64,000 bases of DNA from Acidovorax sp. NCPPB 4044 (GCF_028069655.1 NZ_JAMCOS010000001.1:5200319-5264318), one strand, 5' to 3'. Numbered from the stretch's first letter, positions 38,428 to 47,728 are shown. Notes: generated from the sequence alone by a model not told the origin. Translations and numbers: made by a program.

Positions 38428-39882
38428 CTATCGTTTCTCCAACCGCAAAATCACTGGCGTCGCTGGACGTAAAGTCACATTGAGCTTTGGCGCGGAGGGA
38501 GCCGCACCCGCAGGTAGCACGATCGTGTACCGCTGCAGCAGCAGCGCCGCCAGCAGCGTCATTTCCAGCATCGCAAAGTGCTGTCCGATACACACGCGGG
38601 GGCCCACGCCGAACGGGATCCACGCGCCCTTCTCGATGGGGGCAGCACCGTCCAGGAACCGCTCGGGCACAAAATGGTCGGCCTGCGCAAACCAGCGCTC
38701 GTCCCGGTGCAGCACCCACGGGGTGATGCGCAGCATGGCGCCCCGGGGTATGGCCACGCCGCCGAGCGTGATGGGCGCGGTGGTGCGGCGGGTCATCAGC
38801 GCCGCCACCGGCGGGTACAGGCGCAACGCTTCTTTCAGCGTGGCGGTCAGCCAGGGCAGCTTGGCCATGTGCTCGGGTCCCGGCGTGCCGCCCTGCAGCA
38901 CGGCATCCACCTCGGCCTGTGCGCGCCGGGCGGTCTCAGGGTGCTCGGCCATCAGGCGGCTCCACCACAGCAGGGCTGTGGCGCTGGTCTCGTGACCGGC
39001 CTGGAAGCTCACCATGCACTGGTCGAACACCTCCTGTGGTGACAATGGCTCGCCTGTGGCATCGTCGCGCAGGGCCAGCAGCATGTGCAGCAGGTCGGTG
39101 CGCTCTTCTGGCGTCTGCACGCCTCGCGACGCAGCGTCTGGTTGGCGGGCATCGATGTGCCGCTGCACCAGTTCGCGCAGCGCCTTCAGCGCGCACCGCT
39201 TGGTGGCCTTGCCCGGCAGGGGAAGCCAGTCGGGCAGCGTGAAGGGCATGAACATTTCACGGAATGCGGCGGCTGACAAAGTCTGCGTGGCCCACGCCGC
39301 ATCGCGCGCGTCGGACTGCGCCGACTCGCTGAACAAGGTGCGTAGGATCACGTCCATGGCCACGTCGTTCCAGAGCGTGTCCATGGCCACCAGGCCGTCT
39401 GCTTGGCCTGCGGGCACGGCCGCATCGAGCGCGCTTTTCGCCGCGTCGGTCATGAGCTGTGCGTAGCCTGCCACGCGCCGGGGGCTGAATGCGGGCATCA
39501 GCATGCGTCGCTGGCGCTGCCAAGCGTCGCCCTCCGTCACCAACACGCTTTGGCCGAACACCTGCTCAAACACGGCGATGCCGCGTTCCCAGCGGATGAG
39601 CGAGTCCGCATGGGTGACCAGTGCTTCGCGCACCAGTTCAGGCGACATCACGTCCCAGGCGTCTTCGTTGACGATGCGCATGCGGGTCAGATCGCCGTGT
39701 TCACGCTGCAGGCGCTGCACGAAACCCAGGTAGTCCGCCCGCATCTCGCGCAGCAGGGGGAGGCCCCAGCAGCGGTAGGGCGGCCCCCCGGCTTTCAAGG
39801 CAGGGGCGCCTGGCGTTGGAGCCACAAGAGAGTCTGAAGATGCGCCGGGCATCGGCGGGCGGGCTGTCGTGGTGGGGTTCAT
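38428..39882 (-). CDS. Cytochrome P450
   Basis: A 484-residue P450 monooxygenase. The heme-thiolate loop is FGVGPRVCIGQ with Cys431, the I-helix oxygen groove is AGHETSATALL, the ExxR is KEALR, and the PERF region is FVPERF. There is no N-terminal membrane anchor, so it is soluble and depends on separate ferredoxin or reductase partners not found here. The start is the ATG at 39882 (MNPTTTARPP); an ATG at 39933 is possible. It is divergent from an AraC regulator, which likely controls it. The substrate is unknown. Its position between hemE and priA suggests acquisition. Confidence 0.92.
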   Translation of the reverse strand: MNPTTTARPPMPGASSDSLVAPTPGAPALKAGGPPYRCWGLPLLREMRADYLGFVQRLQREHGDLTRMRIVNEDAWDVMSPELVREALVTHADSLIRWERGIAVFEQVFGQSVLVTEGDAWQRQRRMLMPAFSPRRVAGYAQLMTDAAKSALDAAVPAGQADGLVAMDTLWNDVAMDVILRTLFSESAQSDARDAAWATQTLSAAAFREMFMPFTLPDWLPLPGKATKRCALKALRELVQRHIDARQPDAASRGVQTPEERTDLLHMLLALRDDATGEPLSPQEVFDQCMVSFQAGHETSATALLWWSRLMAEHPETARRAQAEVDAVLQGGTPGPEHMAKLPWLTATLKEALRLYPPVAALMTRRTTAPITLGGVAIPRGAMLRITPWVLHRDERWFAQADHFVPERFLDGAAPIEKGAWIPFGVGPRVCIGQHFAMLEMTLLAALLLQRYTIVLPAGAAPSAPKLNVTLRPATPVILRLEKR

Positions 39883-39958
39883 GCTGCCGATGGTGCGGGG
39901 CGATGGCACTGCGGTATTGAACGAATTCGACATCCGCGCAGGCCTACACTCGCCGTGC

Positions 39959-40870
39959 ATGGCCACCCTGGTTTCCTCTTCCGCACGCCAGCCCGACGGG
40001 CTGATCCCCTCGGGTCAGCTCTGGCTTGCACGCCCTGCGCTATCGGCTTGCGTGCGCGGCACCATCGTGCGCAGTACGGTGGGCCATGTGCTGCGCAATG
40101 AGGACCGCATCAACCGCTTTCCGGCCGCACCACTGTGCAGCTTGAGCTGGTGGTTTACAGGCCGCAGCGAAACCCTGGTGCCCGAGCGCCCAGGCACCAT
40201 GGCCGGCCTGAACAGCCCGCGCGAGCCCATGCCTGGCCGCTGGGTGCTGGCAGGTCCGCAGACCCGCCCCACCACCAGCTATTGCGCCGAACCCACGCAC
40301 GCCATGATGGTGATGTTCATGCCCGATGCGCTCTACCAGCTCACCGGTCTGGAGCCGCAGGCGCTGACGGACCGTGTGGTGGACGCGCAGACCCTGCTGC
40401 CGTCGGACTGGATCGCCATGTGCGCGGCCGTGCAGTGCCAAGCCGACGACGCTGCCCGCCTGGAGTGCCTGGAAGACTTCCTGGAGCCCCGTTGGCAGAT
40501 CTGCCGCCCCGCGCAGCCGTTGCCAACACAGCGCTACGTCGACTGGGCCGCGCACCTCGCGCAGCGCGCAGTGTTGTCCGCCCCCGGCCGCAGCCTGCGG
40601 CAGTTGGAGCGGCGCATCAAGCGCTGGGCCGGGCTGCCGCTGCGCGAGCTGCGCGGCTTCGGCAAGGCGGAGCAGGCGTTCTTCGACGCCATCGCAGCCG
40701 ACACGGCAGGCAAGTCGGTGAAGTGGGCGGACGTGGCAAACGGTGCGGGGTTTTCAGACCAGTCGCACCTGTGCCGTGTGACGCGGCGCATCACAGGCTA
40801 TGCGCCGCAGGCGCTGTACCACGGCATCCACCGGGAGGAGGCATTCTGGGTGTACCGGATCTGGGAGTAG
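39959..40870 (+). CDS. AraC-family transcriptional regulator
   Basis: A 303-residue regulator. The N-terminal ligand domain is about residues 1-185. The C-terminal AraC/XylS domain follows; its second helix-turn-helix reads WADVANGAGFSDQSHLCRVT then RRITGYAPQALYH. The first part of the AraC domain has ERRIKRWAGLPLRELRGF. The ATG at 39959 is preceded by no strong Shine-Dalgarno sequence. It is divergent from the P450 gene and shares a 76-bp gap with it, so it probably regulates that gene. Confidence 0.88.
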   Translation: MATLVSSSARQPDGLIPSGQLWLARPALSACVRGTIVRSTVGHVLRNEDRINRFPAAPLCSLSWWFTGRSETLVPERPGTMAGLNSPREPMPGRWVLAGPQTRPTTSYCAEPTHAMMVMFMPDALYQLTGLEPQALTDRVVDAQTLLPSDWIAMCAAVQCQADDAARLECLEDFLEPRWQICRPAQPLPTQRYVDWAAHLAQRAVLSAPGRSLRQLERRIKRWAGLPLRELRGFGKAEQAFFDAIAADTAGKSVKWADVANGAGFSDQSHLCRVTRRITGYAPQALYHGIHREEAFWVYRIWE

Positions 40871-41566
40871 CGGGTCGGCCCGATGCAGTGGATGGCGCTG
40901 CGCAGCAGGCCAGCTGCTTCATCCCGCCCGTCTGTCCGGGTATCGGACCGGTGGGCTTGAGCAACGCAACCATGCATTCCGTACGCTGCCGTTGTGGATA
41001 ACTTTGTGGGCATCCCTGGATATCCGGGGGAAGATGCGCGGGCCGGCGGCCCTGCGGCACCTGGGAGATGCCCCCCGTAGGCTCATGAAAATCCTTATGA
41101 ATCAATGAGTTTGCGCGGTTTGTTTCATGTCGTTTGCGATGCTGGCGCCTGTGGATTGCTGCGCCGCCGCATCGCCCGAAGTGTGCATAACTCGCTTGTC
41201 AAGCGCCTTGCGGAGCCCGAATCTGTGGTAGCCGGGGGGCGCCAGGTGCAGCGTCTTCTGCACTTCGAGAGGCAAGTGCTTGATTTCACAGGGATTTCAA
41301 GGAAATCCAGAATTTCTGTGGATAACTTTGTTGATATCCGCTGCGCAGGCGGCTCCGGCCCTTGAAAACACAGGCTTCCGCTGGAATGCCCGCAAATGCG
41401 GCACGGGCGGCCATGCCCTTATGAATCAAGCACTTGGCGCTGCCTGCAAAAAAAGTGCGCCGGATCGCGCCAGGAGGCTGCCGGCCGCTCCGCTGCACCG
41501 CCGTGGTGCCTGCGATGTGCATAACTCGCCACCCCCGGGCTGGTGGGCCGCGCCTGCGCCGTGCGT
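40871..41566. other. Long gene-free region upstream of AraC and downstream of hemE
   Basis: About 700 bp with no coding sequence I can support. It is richer in A and T than its flanks, contains four perfect DnaA boxes (next entry), and has two copies of TTATGAATCAA (41097-41107 and 41417-41427). Confidence 0.6.
40993..41524 (-). other. DnaA-box cluster, four boxes in one orientation
   Basis: On the minus strand TTATCCACA occurs at 40993-41001 and 41317-41325, and TTATGCACA at 41182-41190 and 41516-41524. All four match TTATNCACA exactly and face the same way. The first and third share the extension AAAGTTATCCACA, the form usual in betaproteobacterial origins. An AT-rich stretch (about 41280-41335) lies beside the third. 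A partial box, TGTGGATTG on the plus strand, is near 41153. Confidence 0.65.
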
Positions 41567-42685
41567 TCAGGCCCGGCCCGCGCGCTGCGCCCGCGAATGG
41601 CTGTGCACCGCCTCCACCAGCGCCGAGACATGCTCGGGTGGCGTGTACTGGCTGATGCCGTGGCCCAGGTTGAAGATGTGCGTCGGGCCGGTGGTGGCCG
41701 GCTCGGTGTGCGGCGTGCCGAAGGCGTCCAGCACGGCGCGCGCCTGCTCGGCGATGCGCTCGGGCGGCGCGAAAAGCACGTTGGGGTCCAGGTTGCCCTG
41801 CAGGGCCTTGCCCGGGCCGCCCGGGGTGCCGCCCACCAGGGCCCGTGCCCGCGCCAGGTTGGCGGTCCAGTCCAGGCCCAGCACCTCGCAATCCAGGTCC
41901 TTCATGGCGTCCAGCCAGAGCGCGCCGCCCTTGGTGAAGACGATGCGCGGCACGTCGGCGCCGTCCGGGCCGGTGCGTTGGAGCTGCGCCAGCACGCGCT
42001 CGGTGTAGGCCAGGCTGAAGGTCTGGAATGCGCCGTCGGCCAGTACGCCGCCCCAGCTGTCGAACACCATCACGGCCTGCGCGCCCGCGTCGATCTGCGC
42101 GTTCAGGTAGGCGGCCACGGCATCGGCGTTCACGGCCAGGATGCGGTGCATCAGGTCGGGGCGCGCGTACATCAGCGTCTTGACCTGCCGGTAGTCGTCG
42201 CTGCCCTTGCCTTCCACCATGTAGCAGGCGAGGGTCCAGGGGCTGCCCGAGAAACCGATCAGCGGTACGCGGCCGTCCAGCGCGCGGCGGATGCCGGTGA
42301 CCGCGTCGAACACGTAGCGCAGCTTGTCCATGTCGGGCACGGCCAGGGCCGCCACGGCGGCCTCGTCGCGCACCACCTTGGCGAAGCGCGGGCCCTCGCC
42401 CTCGGCGAACGACAGGCCCAGGCCCATGGCGTCGGGCACGGTGAGGATGTCGGAGAACAGGATCGCCGCATCGAGCGGGAAGCGCTCGAGCGGCTGCAGC
42501 GTCACTTCGGTGGCGTAGTCCACGTTGGTGGCCAGCCCCATGAAGCTGCCGGCCCGCGCGCGCGTGGCCTTGTACTCGGGCAGGTAGCGTCCGGCCTGGC
42601 GCATGAGCCAGAGCGGCGTGTAGTCGGTGGCCTGGCGGCGGCACGCGCGCAGGAAGGTGTCGTTGGCGAGGGGTGCGAAGGGCAT
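41567..42685 (-). CDS. hemE: Uroporphyrinogen decarboxylase
   Basis: A 372-residue enzyme that removes four carboxylates from uroporphyrinogen III to give coproporphyrinogen III in heme synthesis. Family signatures: [16 protein letters not shown] at the N-terminus, [15 protein letters not shown] with the catalytic Asp, [19 protein letters not shown] and the C-terminal [15 protein letters not shown]. It is soluble. The start is at 42685. It is transcribed toward the DnaA-box region. A repeat copy lies 90 bp upstream of its start. Confidence 0.97.
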   Translation of the reverse strand: MPFAPLANDTFLRACRRQATDYTPLWLMRQAGRYLPEYKATRARAGSFMGLATNVDYATEVTLQPLERFPLDAAILFSDILTVPDAMGLGLSFAEGEGPRFAKVVRDEAAVAALAVPDMDKLRYVFDAVTGIRRALDGRVPLIGFSGSPWTLACYMVEGKGSDDYRQVKTLMYARPDLMHRILAVNADAVAAYLNAQIDAGAQAVMVFDSWGGVLADGAFQTFSLAYTERVLAQLQRTGPDGADVPRIVFTKGGALWLDAMKDLDCEVLGLDWTANLARARALVGGTPGGPGKALQGNLDPNVLFAPPERIAEQARAVLDAFGTPHTEPATTGPTHIFNLGHGISQYTPPEHVSALVEAVHSHSRAQRAGRA

Positions 42686-42774
42686 GGGCCCGATTGTCGC
42701 GGAAGCCCCGGCGCGGGGGCCTTGGGCGCCATGCCGCGGAGATGACGTGCGGCAAGATTCAGGCACTTTATGTG

Positions 42775-42815
42775 CCCATGCCGCCGGATCCATTCAATAG
42801 TTTGCTATCAATTCA
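42775..42815 (-). repeat. Dispersed hairpin repeat, copy 6 (shortened)
   Basis: CCCATGCCGCCGGATCCATT then CAATAGTTTGCTATCAATTC. The second hairpin arm is missing. The stop codon of the downstream regulator (42813-42815) lies in this copy's edge. Confidence 0.75.
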
Positions 42816-43721
42816 GGAGTTATCCAGCCCCAGCCCGCTCGCACCGGCTTCGGCCAGGCGCGTGAGCAGCGGGTGCATCACCTTGCGGGCGCTGTAGATG
42901 AGGTGGAACTCCTCGTACACCTCGGCCGAGGTGCCCACGGGCTCCAGCGCGTGGGTGCGCTCCAGGTGGGCGCCCAGCAGCAGCGGCGCGGGCATGACGC
43001 CCATGCCGGCTTCGGCGAAGGTGCTGAGCAGGGCGCTGTCCTCGAACTCGCCCGCGATGCGCGGGCGCACGCGCTCGCGCTCCAGCCAGTGGTCGATGCG
43101 CGGCCGCACGGCGGCGTGCCCGGTGGGCAGCAGCACCGGCACCTGCGCGAGGCTGTGCGGGAAATCGCGCCGCGCCTCGGCGGCCCAGGCGGCCGGCGCC
43201 CACCAGCCGATGGCGCTCGCGCCCAGGCGCTGGCTGGCGGTCTTCACGGCGGGGTTGGGCGGGGCGGGGCGGTCCGACAGCACCGCGTCGAGCTTGTGCA
43301 GGGCCAGCTCGGCCAGCAGGGGCTCGAACTCGCCCTCGTGGCAGAGCAGCCGCAGGTGGGGCTCGTCCAGCACCGGCGTGAGCAGCCGGTGCACGGCCAG
43401 CTTGGCGATGCCGTCGGAGATGCCCAGGTTCAGCCGCACGGTGCGGCCCGTGGCGGCTTCGCGCACGCGGTGGGGCAGATCTTCGCCCAGCGCGAAGATG
43501 TGGTCGGCCTCGTGCATGGCCGCCACGCCCGCGTCGGTGAGCACGAGCTTGCGGCCCTCGGCCCGCAGCAGGCTCGCGCCCAGGGCCTTCTCCAGTTCGC
43601 GCACCTGGGCGCTGATGGTCTGCACCGCCATGTCCAGCCGCTCGGCGGCGCGGGCCATGCCGCCTTCCTTGGCGACGACCCAGAAGTAATAGAGGTGGCG
43701 GTAGTTGAAGCTCTGGCTCAT
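42813..43721 (-). CDS. NhaR-like LysR-family regulator
   Basis: A 302-residue LysR-type protein. The N-terminal winged helix has FNYRHLYYFWVVAKEGGMA, which is typical of NhaR, the activator of Na+/H+ antiporter genes, then RLDMAVQTISAQVRELEKAL. The C-terminal effector domain is periplasmic-binding-protein-like. NhaR in E. coli senses sodium. Here the neighbour on the other side is a TerC-family gene rather than an antiporter, so its target may differ. The stop codon is inside the edge of a dispersed repeat. Confidence 0.86.
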   Translation of the reverse strand: MSQSFNYRHLYYFWVVAKEGGMARAAERLDMAVQTISAQVRELEKALGASLLRAEGRKLVLTDAGVAAMHEADHIFALGEDLPHRVREAATGRTVRLNLGISDGIAKLAVHRLLTPVLDEPHLRLLCHEGEFEPLLAELALHKLDAVLSDRPAPPNPAVKTASQRLGASAIGWWAPAAWAAEARRDFPHSLAQVPVLLPTGHAAVRPRIDHWLERERVRPRIAGEFEDSALLSTFAEAGMGVMPAPLLLGAHLERTHALEPVGTSAEVYEEFHLIYSARKVMHPLLTRLAEAGASGLGLDNS

Positions 43722-43907
43722 GGAGGCAGGGGCGGGGCAGCGGTGCGGAAGGCCCCGGGCGCTTCGCCCGGTGATCCAACGTTTCGCAATACTTCGTAAA
43801 AACCGAAGCTATGTTACCAATATCGCAGGTTTTGGAACATGGCGGGCCACGCTAGAGTCGGCCCATCTTTTTGTTCTCCAAACTCCTCCGCCTTGAATGG
43901 AGCGCCC

Positions 43908-43994
43908 ATGACCCCTCTGCCCGCCCTCTCCGCCTTCCCGCCCCTGCGGCCGCCGCGCCGCCTTGTCCGTGCCTCCGGGCGTTCGGGGAGCTGA
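43908..43994 (+). CDS. Possible 28-codon leader ORF of the TerC gene
   Basis: A short frame starting MTPLPALSAF and ending with TGA 4 bp before the TerC ATG. TGGAG lies 7 nt upstream of its ATG. It encodes many Pro and Arg residues (FPPLRPPRRLVR), which slow ribosomes, so it could tie TerC translation to elongation. It has no homologue I know and may be chance in GC-rich DNA. Confidence 0.35.
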   Translation: MTPLPALSAFPPLRPPRRLVRASGRSGS

Positions 43995-43998
43995 CGCC

Positions 43999-44997
43999 AT
44001 GGAAACCATCGGAACCCCCTTGATGTGGGCAGGCTTCGGCCTGTTCGTCGTGGTCGCCATCGCGATCGACCTGCTGGTCATGGAGCGCCAGGGCGCGCAC
44101 AAGGTGACCATGAAAGAGGCGCTCGGCTGGAGCGTGCTGTGGTTCTCGCTCGCGTTCGTGTTCGTCGCCATCCTGTGGTGGTACCTGAACGGCTCGCAGG
44201 GAAGGGAGGTGGCCAACACGGTGTCGATGCAGTTCATCACCGGCTACCTGGTGGAGAAGAGCCTGTCGGTGGACAACATCTTCGTCTTCCTCATGATCTT
44301 CAGCTACTTCGCCGTACCGGCCGAGTACCAGAAGCGCGCCCTCATCATCGGCATCGTCGGCGCCATCGTGCTGCGCACGCTGCTGATCCTGGCCGGCGCC
44401 TGGCTGCTGGCCACCTTCCACTGGCTGCTGTACGTGTTCGGCGCGTTCCTGGTCATCACCGGCGTGAAGATGTGGATCGCCGCGGGGCAGGAGCCGGACA
44501 TTTCCTCCAACCCGGTGCTCAAGCTGCTGCGCCGGCACATCCGCATGTCCGACAACTTCGACGGCGAGAAGATGACCACCATGGTCGACGGCGTGAAGCG
44601 CTTCACCCCGCTGTTCGTGGTGCTGATCATGATCGGCGTCACCGACGTGATCTTCGCGGTGGACAGCATCCCGGCGATCTTCGCGATCACGAGCGACCCG
44701 TTCATCGTGCTCACGGCCAACATCTTCGCCATCCTGGGCCTGCGCGCGCTGTATTTCCTGCTGGCCGACCTGGCGGACCGCTTCCACCTGCTGGCCTATG
44801 GCCTGGCCCTGGTGCTGGTCTTCATCGGCACCAAGATGCTGCTGATCGACGTGTACAAGATCCCGATCGGCTACGCGCTGCTGGTGACGGGCGCGCTGAT
44901 CGCCGGCTCGATCGTGGCCTCGCTCTGGACGTCCCGCGGACAGGGCGGCGGCAATGCCGGCGGCCCGCCGCCCGCCCTCCCGGGCAAGGGCTCCTGA
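43999..44997 (+). CDS. TerC-family membrane protein (Alx-like)
   Basis: A 332-residue integral membrane protein of about nine helices. The two conserved acidic transport motifs are ITGYLVEKSLSVDNIFVFLM (with E and D) and VTDVIFAVDSIPAI, as in TerC/Alx, which move Mn2+ or protect against tellurite and metal stress. In E. coli alx is under a pH- and Mn-sensing riboswitch; here I see no clear match to that RNA, but a 28-codon leader ORF lies upstream. GGGGAG precedes the ATG at 43999. The small membrane protein at 45069 is 71 bp downstream. Confidence 0.92.
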   Translation: METIGTPLMWAGFGLFVVVAIAIDLLVMERQGAHKVTMKEALGWSVLWFSLAFVFVAILWWYLNGSQGREVANTVSMQFITGYLVEKSLSVDNIFVFLMIFSYFAVPAEYQKRALIIGIVGAIVLRTLLILAGAWLLATFHWLLYVFGAFLVITGVKMWIAAGQEPDISSNPVLKLLRRHIRMSDNFDGEKMTTMVDGVKRFTPLFVVLIMIGVTDVIFAVDSIPAIFAITSDPFIVLTANIFAILGLRALYFLLADLADRFHLLAYGLALVLVFIGTKMLLIDVYKIPIGYALLVTGALIAGSIVASLWTSRGQGGGNAGGPPPALPGKGS

Positions 44998-45068
44998 GCG
45001 CCCGCCCGCCCATCGACCGACCGATCAACGAACGCAGATACCTGCGCCAAGCCGAAGGAAAGAAAACC

Positions 45069-45233
45069 ATGGACCTCACCATGACCGAAGCCGTGATGGC
45101 CACCCTGTTCGCCGCTTTCGCGCTCACCACCTGGCTGAGCTGGCGCGGCGGTAACGAGCGACGCGACGTGCGCCTGCTGGCCTCGATCACCGGCGTCTGG
45201 GGCGCGGCCACCGCGGCGCTGGTGGCGCTGTGA
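45069..45233 (+). CDS. Small membrane protein, 54 aa
   Basis: A 54-residue protein with two hydrophobic segments (VMATLFAAFALTTWLSW and LLASITGVWGAATAALV) flanking a short polar loop GGNERRDVR. AAGGAAAG precedes the ATG. Its stop overlaps the GTG start of the next gene as GTGA, so the two are translated together. No function known to me. Confidence 0.72.
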   Translation: MDLTMTEAVMATLFAAFALTTWLSWRGGNERRDVRLLASITGVWGAATAALVAL

Positions 45234-45808
45234 CCGCTGCCCCGGCCCTGGCCGCCCGGGTGGCGATGCCGCTGGCGCGGTTCATGAACGGGGTGCGGCG
45301 CTGGCTGCGCCGCCAGGAGCCCGCCACGCGCGCGCTGATGGAGCGGCCCTTCCTGGCGCGCCTGCGGCCGTGGCTGGAGCGGCGCCAGCTGCTGTGCCTG
45401 CGGCGCGAAGCCCTGGCGCGCGGCACCGCGGCAGGGCTCTTCTGCGGGCTCATCCCGGGGCCGCTGCAGGTGCCTGCCACGGTGGTGGCCTGCGCCGGGC
45501 TGCGCGGCAACGCGGTGGCCGGCGCGGCCGCCACGCTCTACACCAACCCGCTCACCACGCTGCCGCTCTACGCCCTGGCCTTCCAGGTGGGCGCATGGGT
45601 GCTGCCGGGCGAGCAGACCCTGCCGCCCTGGGAGGGCTTTTCTGCGGCCGGAGGGGTGGAGGCCGTCGCCGCGTGGATGCAGGCGCTGGGCGCGCCGCTG
45701 GCCGTGGGCCTGCCCCTGCTGGCGCTCATGTTCGCCGTGGCGGGCTATGCGGCGGTGCAGGCGCTGTGGCTCGTGCCCGTGTGGCACCGTGCGAACCGCC
45801 GGCGCTGA
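45230..45808 (+). CDS. DUF2062 family membrane protein
   Basis: A 192-residue membrane protein. A basic N-terminus (residues 1-55) leads to three hydrophobic segments. The DUF2062 core is recognisable: REALARGTAAGLFCGLIPGP then LRGNAVAGAAATLYTNPLTT with the conserved NP. The family's role is unknown; it is common in betaproteobacteria. The start is GTG at 45230, overlapping the stop of the 54-aa protein gene by four bases. It forms a small operon with it, and possibly with TerC. Confidence 0.82.
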   Translation: MTAAPALAARVAMPLARFMNGVRRWLRRQEPATRALMERPFLARLRPWLERRQLLCLRREALARGTAAGLFCGLIPGPLQVPATVVACAGLRGNAVAGAAATLYTNPLTTLPLYALAFQVGAWVLPGEQTLPPWEGFSAAGGVEAVAAWMQALGAPLAVGLPLLALMFAVAGYAAVQALWLVPVWHRANRRR

Positions 45809-45844
45809 AGCCGACCGGGCCCCCGCGCGCCGGGCCGCGCACAC

Positions 45845-46462
45845 TCAGGCCGGCGCCTTGTACTTGATGCTGCAGCCGTAGGGCTGCGTGGTGGCCGTGG
45901 CGATGGGCCGCTGCGCCGCCACGTCGGCCAGTGCGTCCTTCACGTAGTTGGTGGCCTTGTCGATGTCGGCGGGGCGGGCCGACGGGATGCTGTCGATGCC
46001 GCCCGCATACACCAGCGTGCCCTGCGGATCGACGATGTAGAGGTGCGGCGTGGTGCGCGCGCCGTAGGCCCGGCCCACGGTGCCTTCCTCGTCCATCAGC
46101 ACGGCCGTGGGCGCGGCCTTGCGCTCCTGCAGCCAGGCCGCGAGCTGGGGCGGCGCCAGGTAGTCGGCGCTGGCCTTCTCGGTGGAATTGACCGCCAGCC
46201 ACACCACGCCCTGGCCCTGCGCGCCCTTCTGCGTGGCGGGCAGGTTGCCGCTGTCGTAGTGCTTGCGCACGAACGGGCAGCCCGGGTTGGTCCATTCCAG
46301 CACCACCGTGCGGCCGCGGTAGTCGGCCAGGCGCACGGTCTTGCCGGCCGTGTCGGTGAGCGTGAAGGCCGGGGCCGGCTGGCCCACGGTGGCCGTGGCG
46401 GCGTGGGCGGCGCCCGCAGCGGCGAGCGCGAGGACGGAGGCGATCAGGGTGCGTCGGAGCAT
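45845..46462 (-). CDS. Periplasmic thioredoxin-fold redox protein
   Basis: A 205-residue exported AhpC/TSA-redoxin-like protein. It has a signal peptide (residues 1-21, ending AHAAT), then VGQPAPAFTLTDTAGK, and the single active cysteine in WTNPGCPFVRKHYDSGN. Only one cysteine sits in the usual CxxC position, so it is closer to a peroxiredoxin or one-cysteine reductase than thioredoxin. A second cysteine is near the C-terminus (QPYGCSIKYK) and may resolve it. AAGGAT precedes the ATG. It is divergent from the SUMF1-type gene. Confidence 0.85.
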   Translation of the reverse strand: MLRRTLIASVLALAAAGAAHAATATVGQPAPAFTLTDTAGKTVRLADYRGRTVVLEWTNPGCPFVRKHYDSGNLPATQKGAQGQGVVWLAVNSTEKASADYLAPPQLAAWLQERKAAPTAVLMDEEGTVGRAYGARTTPHLYIVDPQGTLVYAGGIDSIPSARPADIDKATNYVKDALADVAAQRPIATATTQPYGCSIKYKAPA

Positions 46463-46657
46463 GGGTTCATCCTTTCGCGGAAGCGGTGGGGGAACGGACG
46501 ACAGGACCGTGGGACGGCGGCAACGCCGCGCAGTATGGAGCGCGGCGGGCGGTGGCGCGGCGGCGGCCCTACCGCCTACACTGGCTTTTACACTCGCGCC
46601 GCGCCCGCCCCCGGGCCGGCCCCTGCCTGCCCGTCCGTCCACCTGCTGGAGCGCCGC

Positions 46658-47704
46658 ATGCCGCCTGCCGTCCGCCTGCACACCCTGACCCTGGCGCTCC
46701 TGGCGTGGCCGCTGGCCGCGGGAGCCCAGGCCCGCCCGCCGGTGCCGGCCACCTGGACCAATTCGATCGGCATGCCCTTCGTGCGCATCCCCGCGGGCAG
46801 CTTCCGCATGGGCAGCGACGAATCGCCCGAACGCCTTGCGCGCGATTTCCCCGGCATGGAGCCGGCCCGGCTCGCATCTTTGGCCGACGAGGCCCCCGTG
46901 CACACGGTGCGCATCACCCGGCCGTTCTACCTGGGGCAGACCGAGGTCACCGTGGGGCAGTTCCGCCGCTTCATCCAGGCCTCGGGCTACCGCGCCGAAT
47001 CGGAGGCCGACGGCACCGGCGGCTACGGCTACAACCCCGCCTACGACCCGGCGAAGAGCGCGCGCGGCGACGCCTTCGAGGGGCGCGATCCGCGCTATTC
47101 GTGGCGCAACCCGGGCTTCGCGCAGGGCGACGACCACCCCGTGGTCAACGTCACCTGGCACGACGCGCACGCGCTGGCCGCCTGGCTGAGCGCCACCGAG
47201 GGCCACCGCTACCGCCTGCCGACCGAGGCCGAGTGGGAATACGCCTGCCGCGCGGGCCAGCCCACGCGCTACGGGCACGGCGACGACCCCGCCGCACTGC
47301 CGCGCCACGCCAACACCTTCGACCGGGATGCGGCGCCCCACTGGCCGCGCTGGCAGGCCCAGGCCGTGCCGGGCCACGACGGCCACGCCTTCACCGCGCC
47401 GGTGGCGAGCTACCCGCCCAACGCCTTCGGGCTGCACGACATGTCGGGCAACGCCTGGGAATGGGTCTCGGACTGGCACGACGACGACGCCTATGCCCAT
47501 GCCCCGCGCGACGACCCGCAGGGCCCCGCCACCGGCACCGTGCGCGTGCGGCGCGGCGGCTCGTGGCACACGTGGCCCCTCTATGCGCGCTGCACCTACC
47601 GCAACTGGAACAGCCCGGAGACGCGGTATACGCTGGTGGGGATGCGGCTGGTGCGGGAGGTGAACGCGGCGCCTTCGACAACGCCGCGGCACCGCGCCCG
47701 GTAG
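46658..47704 (+). CDS. Exported formylglycine-generating-enzyme-like protein (SUMF1 domain)
   Basis: A 348-residue protein. It has a signal peptide (about 24 residues, ending AGAQA), then the FGE-sulfatase domain: IGMPFVRIPAGSFRMGSDE, YLGQTEVTVGQFRRFI, HPVVNVTWHDAHALAAWL, RLPTEAEWEYACRAG, FGLHDMSGNAWEWVSDW and RVRRGGSWHTWPLYARC. The copper-binding cysteine pair of true FGE (in a C-terminal R-C-x4 region) is only partly present, so catalysis is not assured. Related domains act as ligand-binding or protein-stabilising folds. GGAG precedes the ATG. Confidence 0.88.
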   Translation: MPPAVRLHTLTLALLAWPLAAGAQARPPVPATWTNSIGMPFVRIPAGSFRMGSDESPERLARDFPGMEPARLASLADEAPVHTVRITRPFYLGQTEVTVGQFRRFIQASGYRAESEADGTGGYGYNPAYDPAKSARGDAFEGRDPRYSWRNPGFAQGDDHPVVNVTWHDAHALAAWLSATEGHRYRLPTEAEWEYACRAGQPTRYGHGDDPAALPRHANTFDRDAAPHWPRWQAQAVPGHDGHAFTAPVASYPPNAFGLHDMSGNAWEWVSDWHDDDAYAHAPRDDPQGPATGTVRVRRGGSWHTWPLYARCTYRNWNSPETRYTLVGMRLVREVNAAPSTTPRHRAR

Positions 47705-47728
47705 GCGCATGGCGCCGTATCCGCGCCC

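Noticed and set aside
43790..43810. CTTCG-N7-CGAAG inverted repeat between the NhaR-like gene and TerC
   Set aside because: Only 5-bp arms and no second copy. I could not support it as an operator.
43860..43998. A yybP-ykoY (Mn) riboswitch before TerC
   Set aside because: The conserved loop sequences of that riboswitch were not found; only a short leader ORF is visible.
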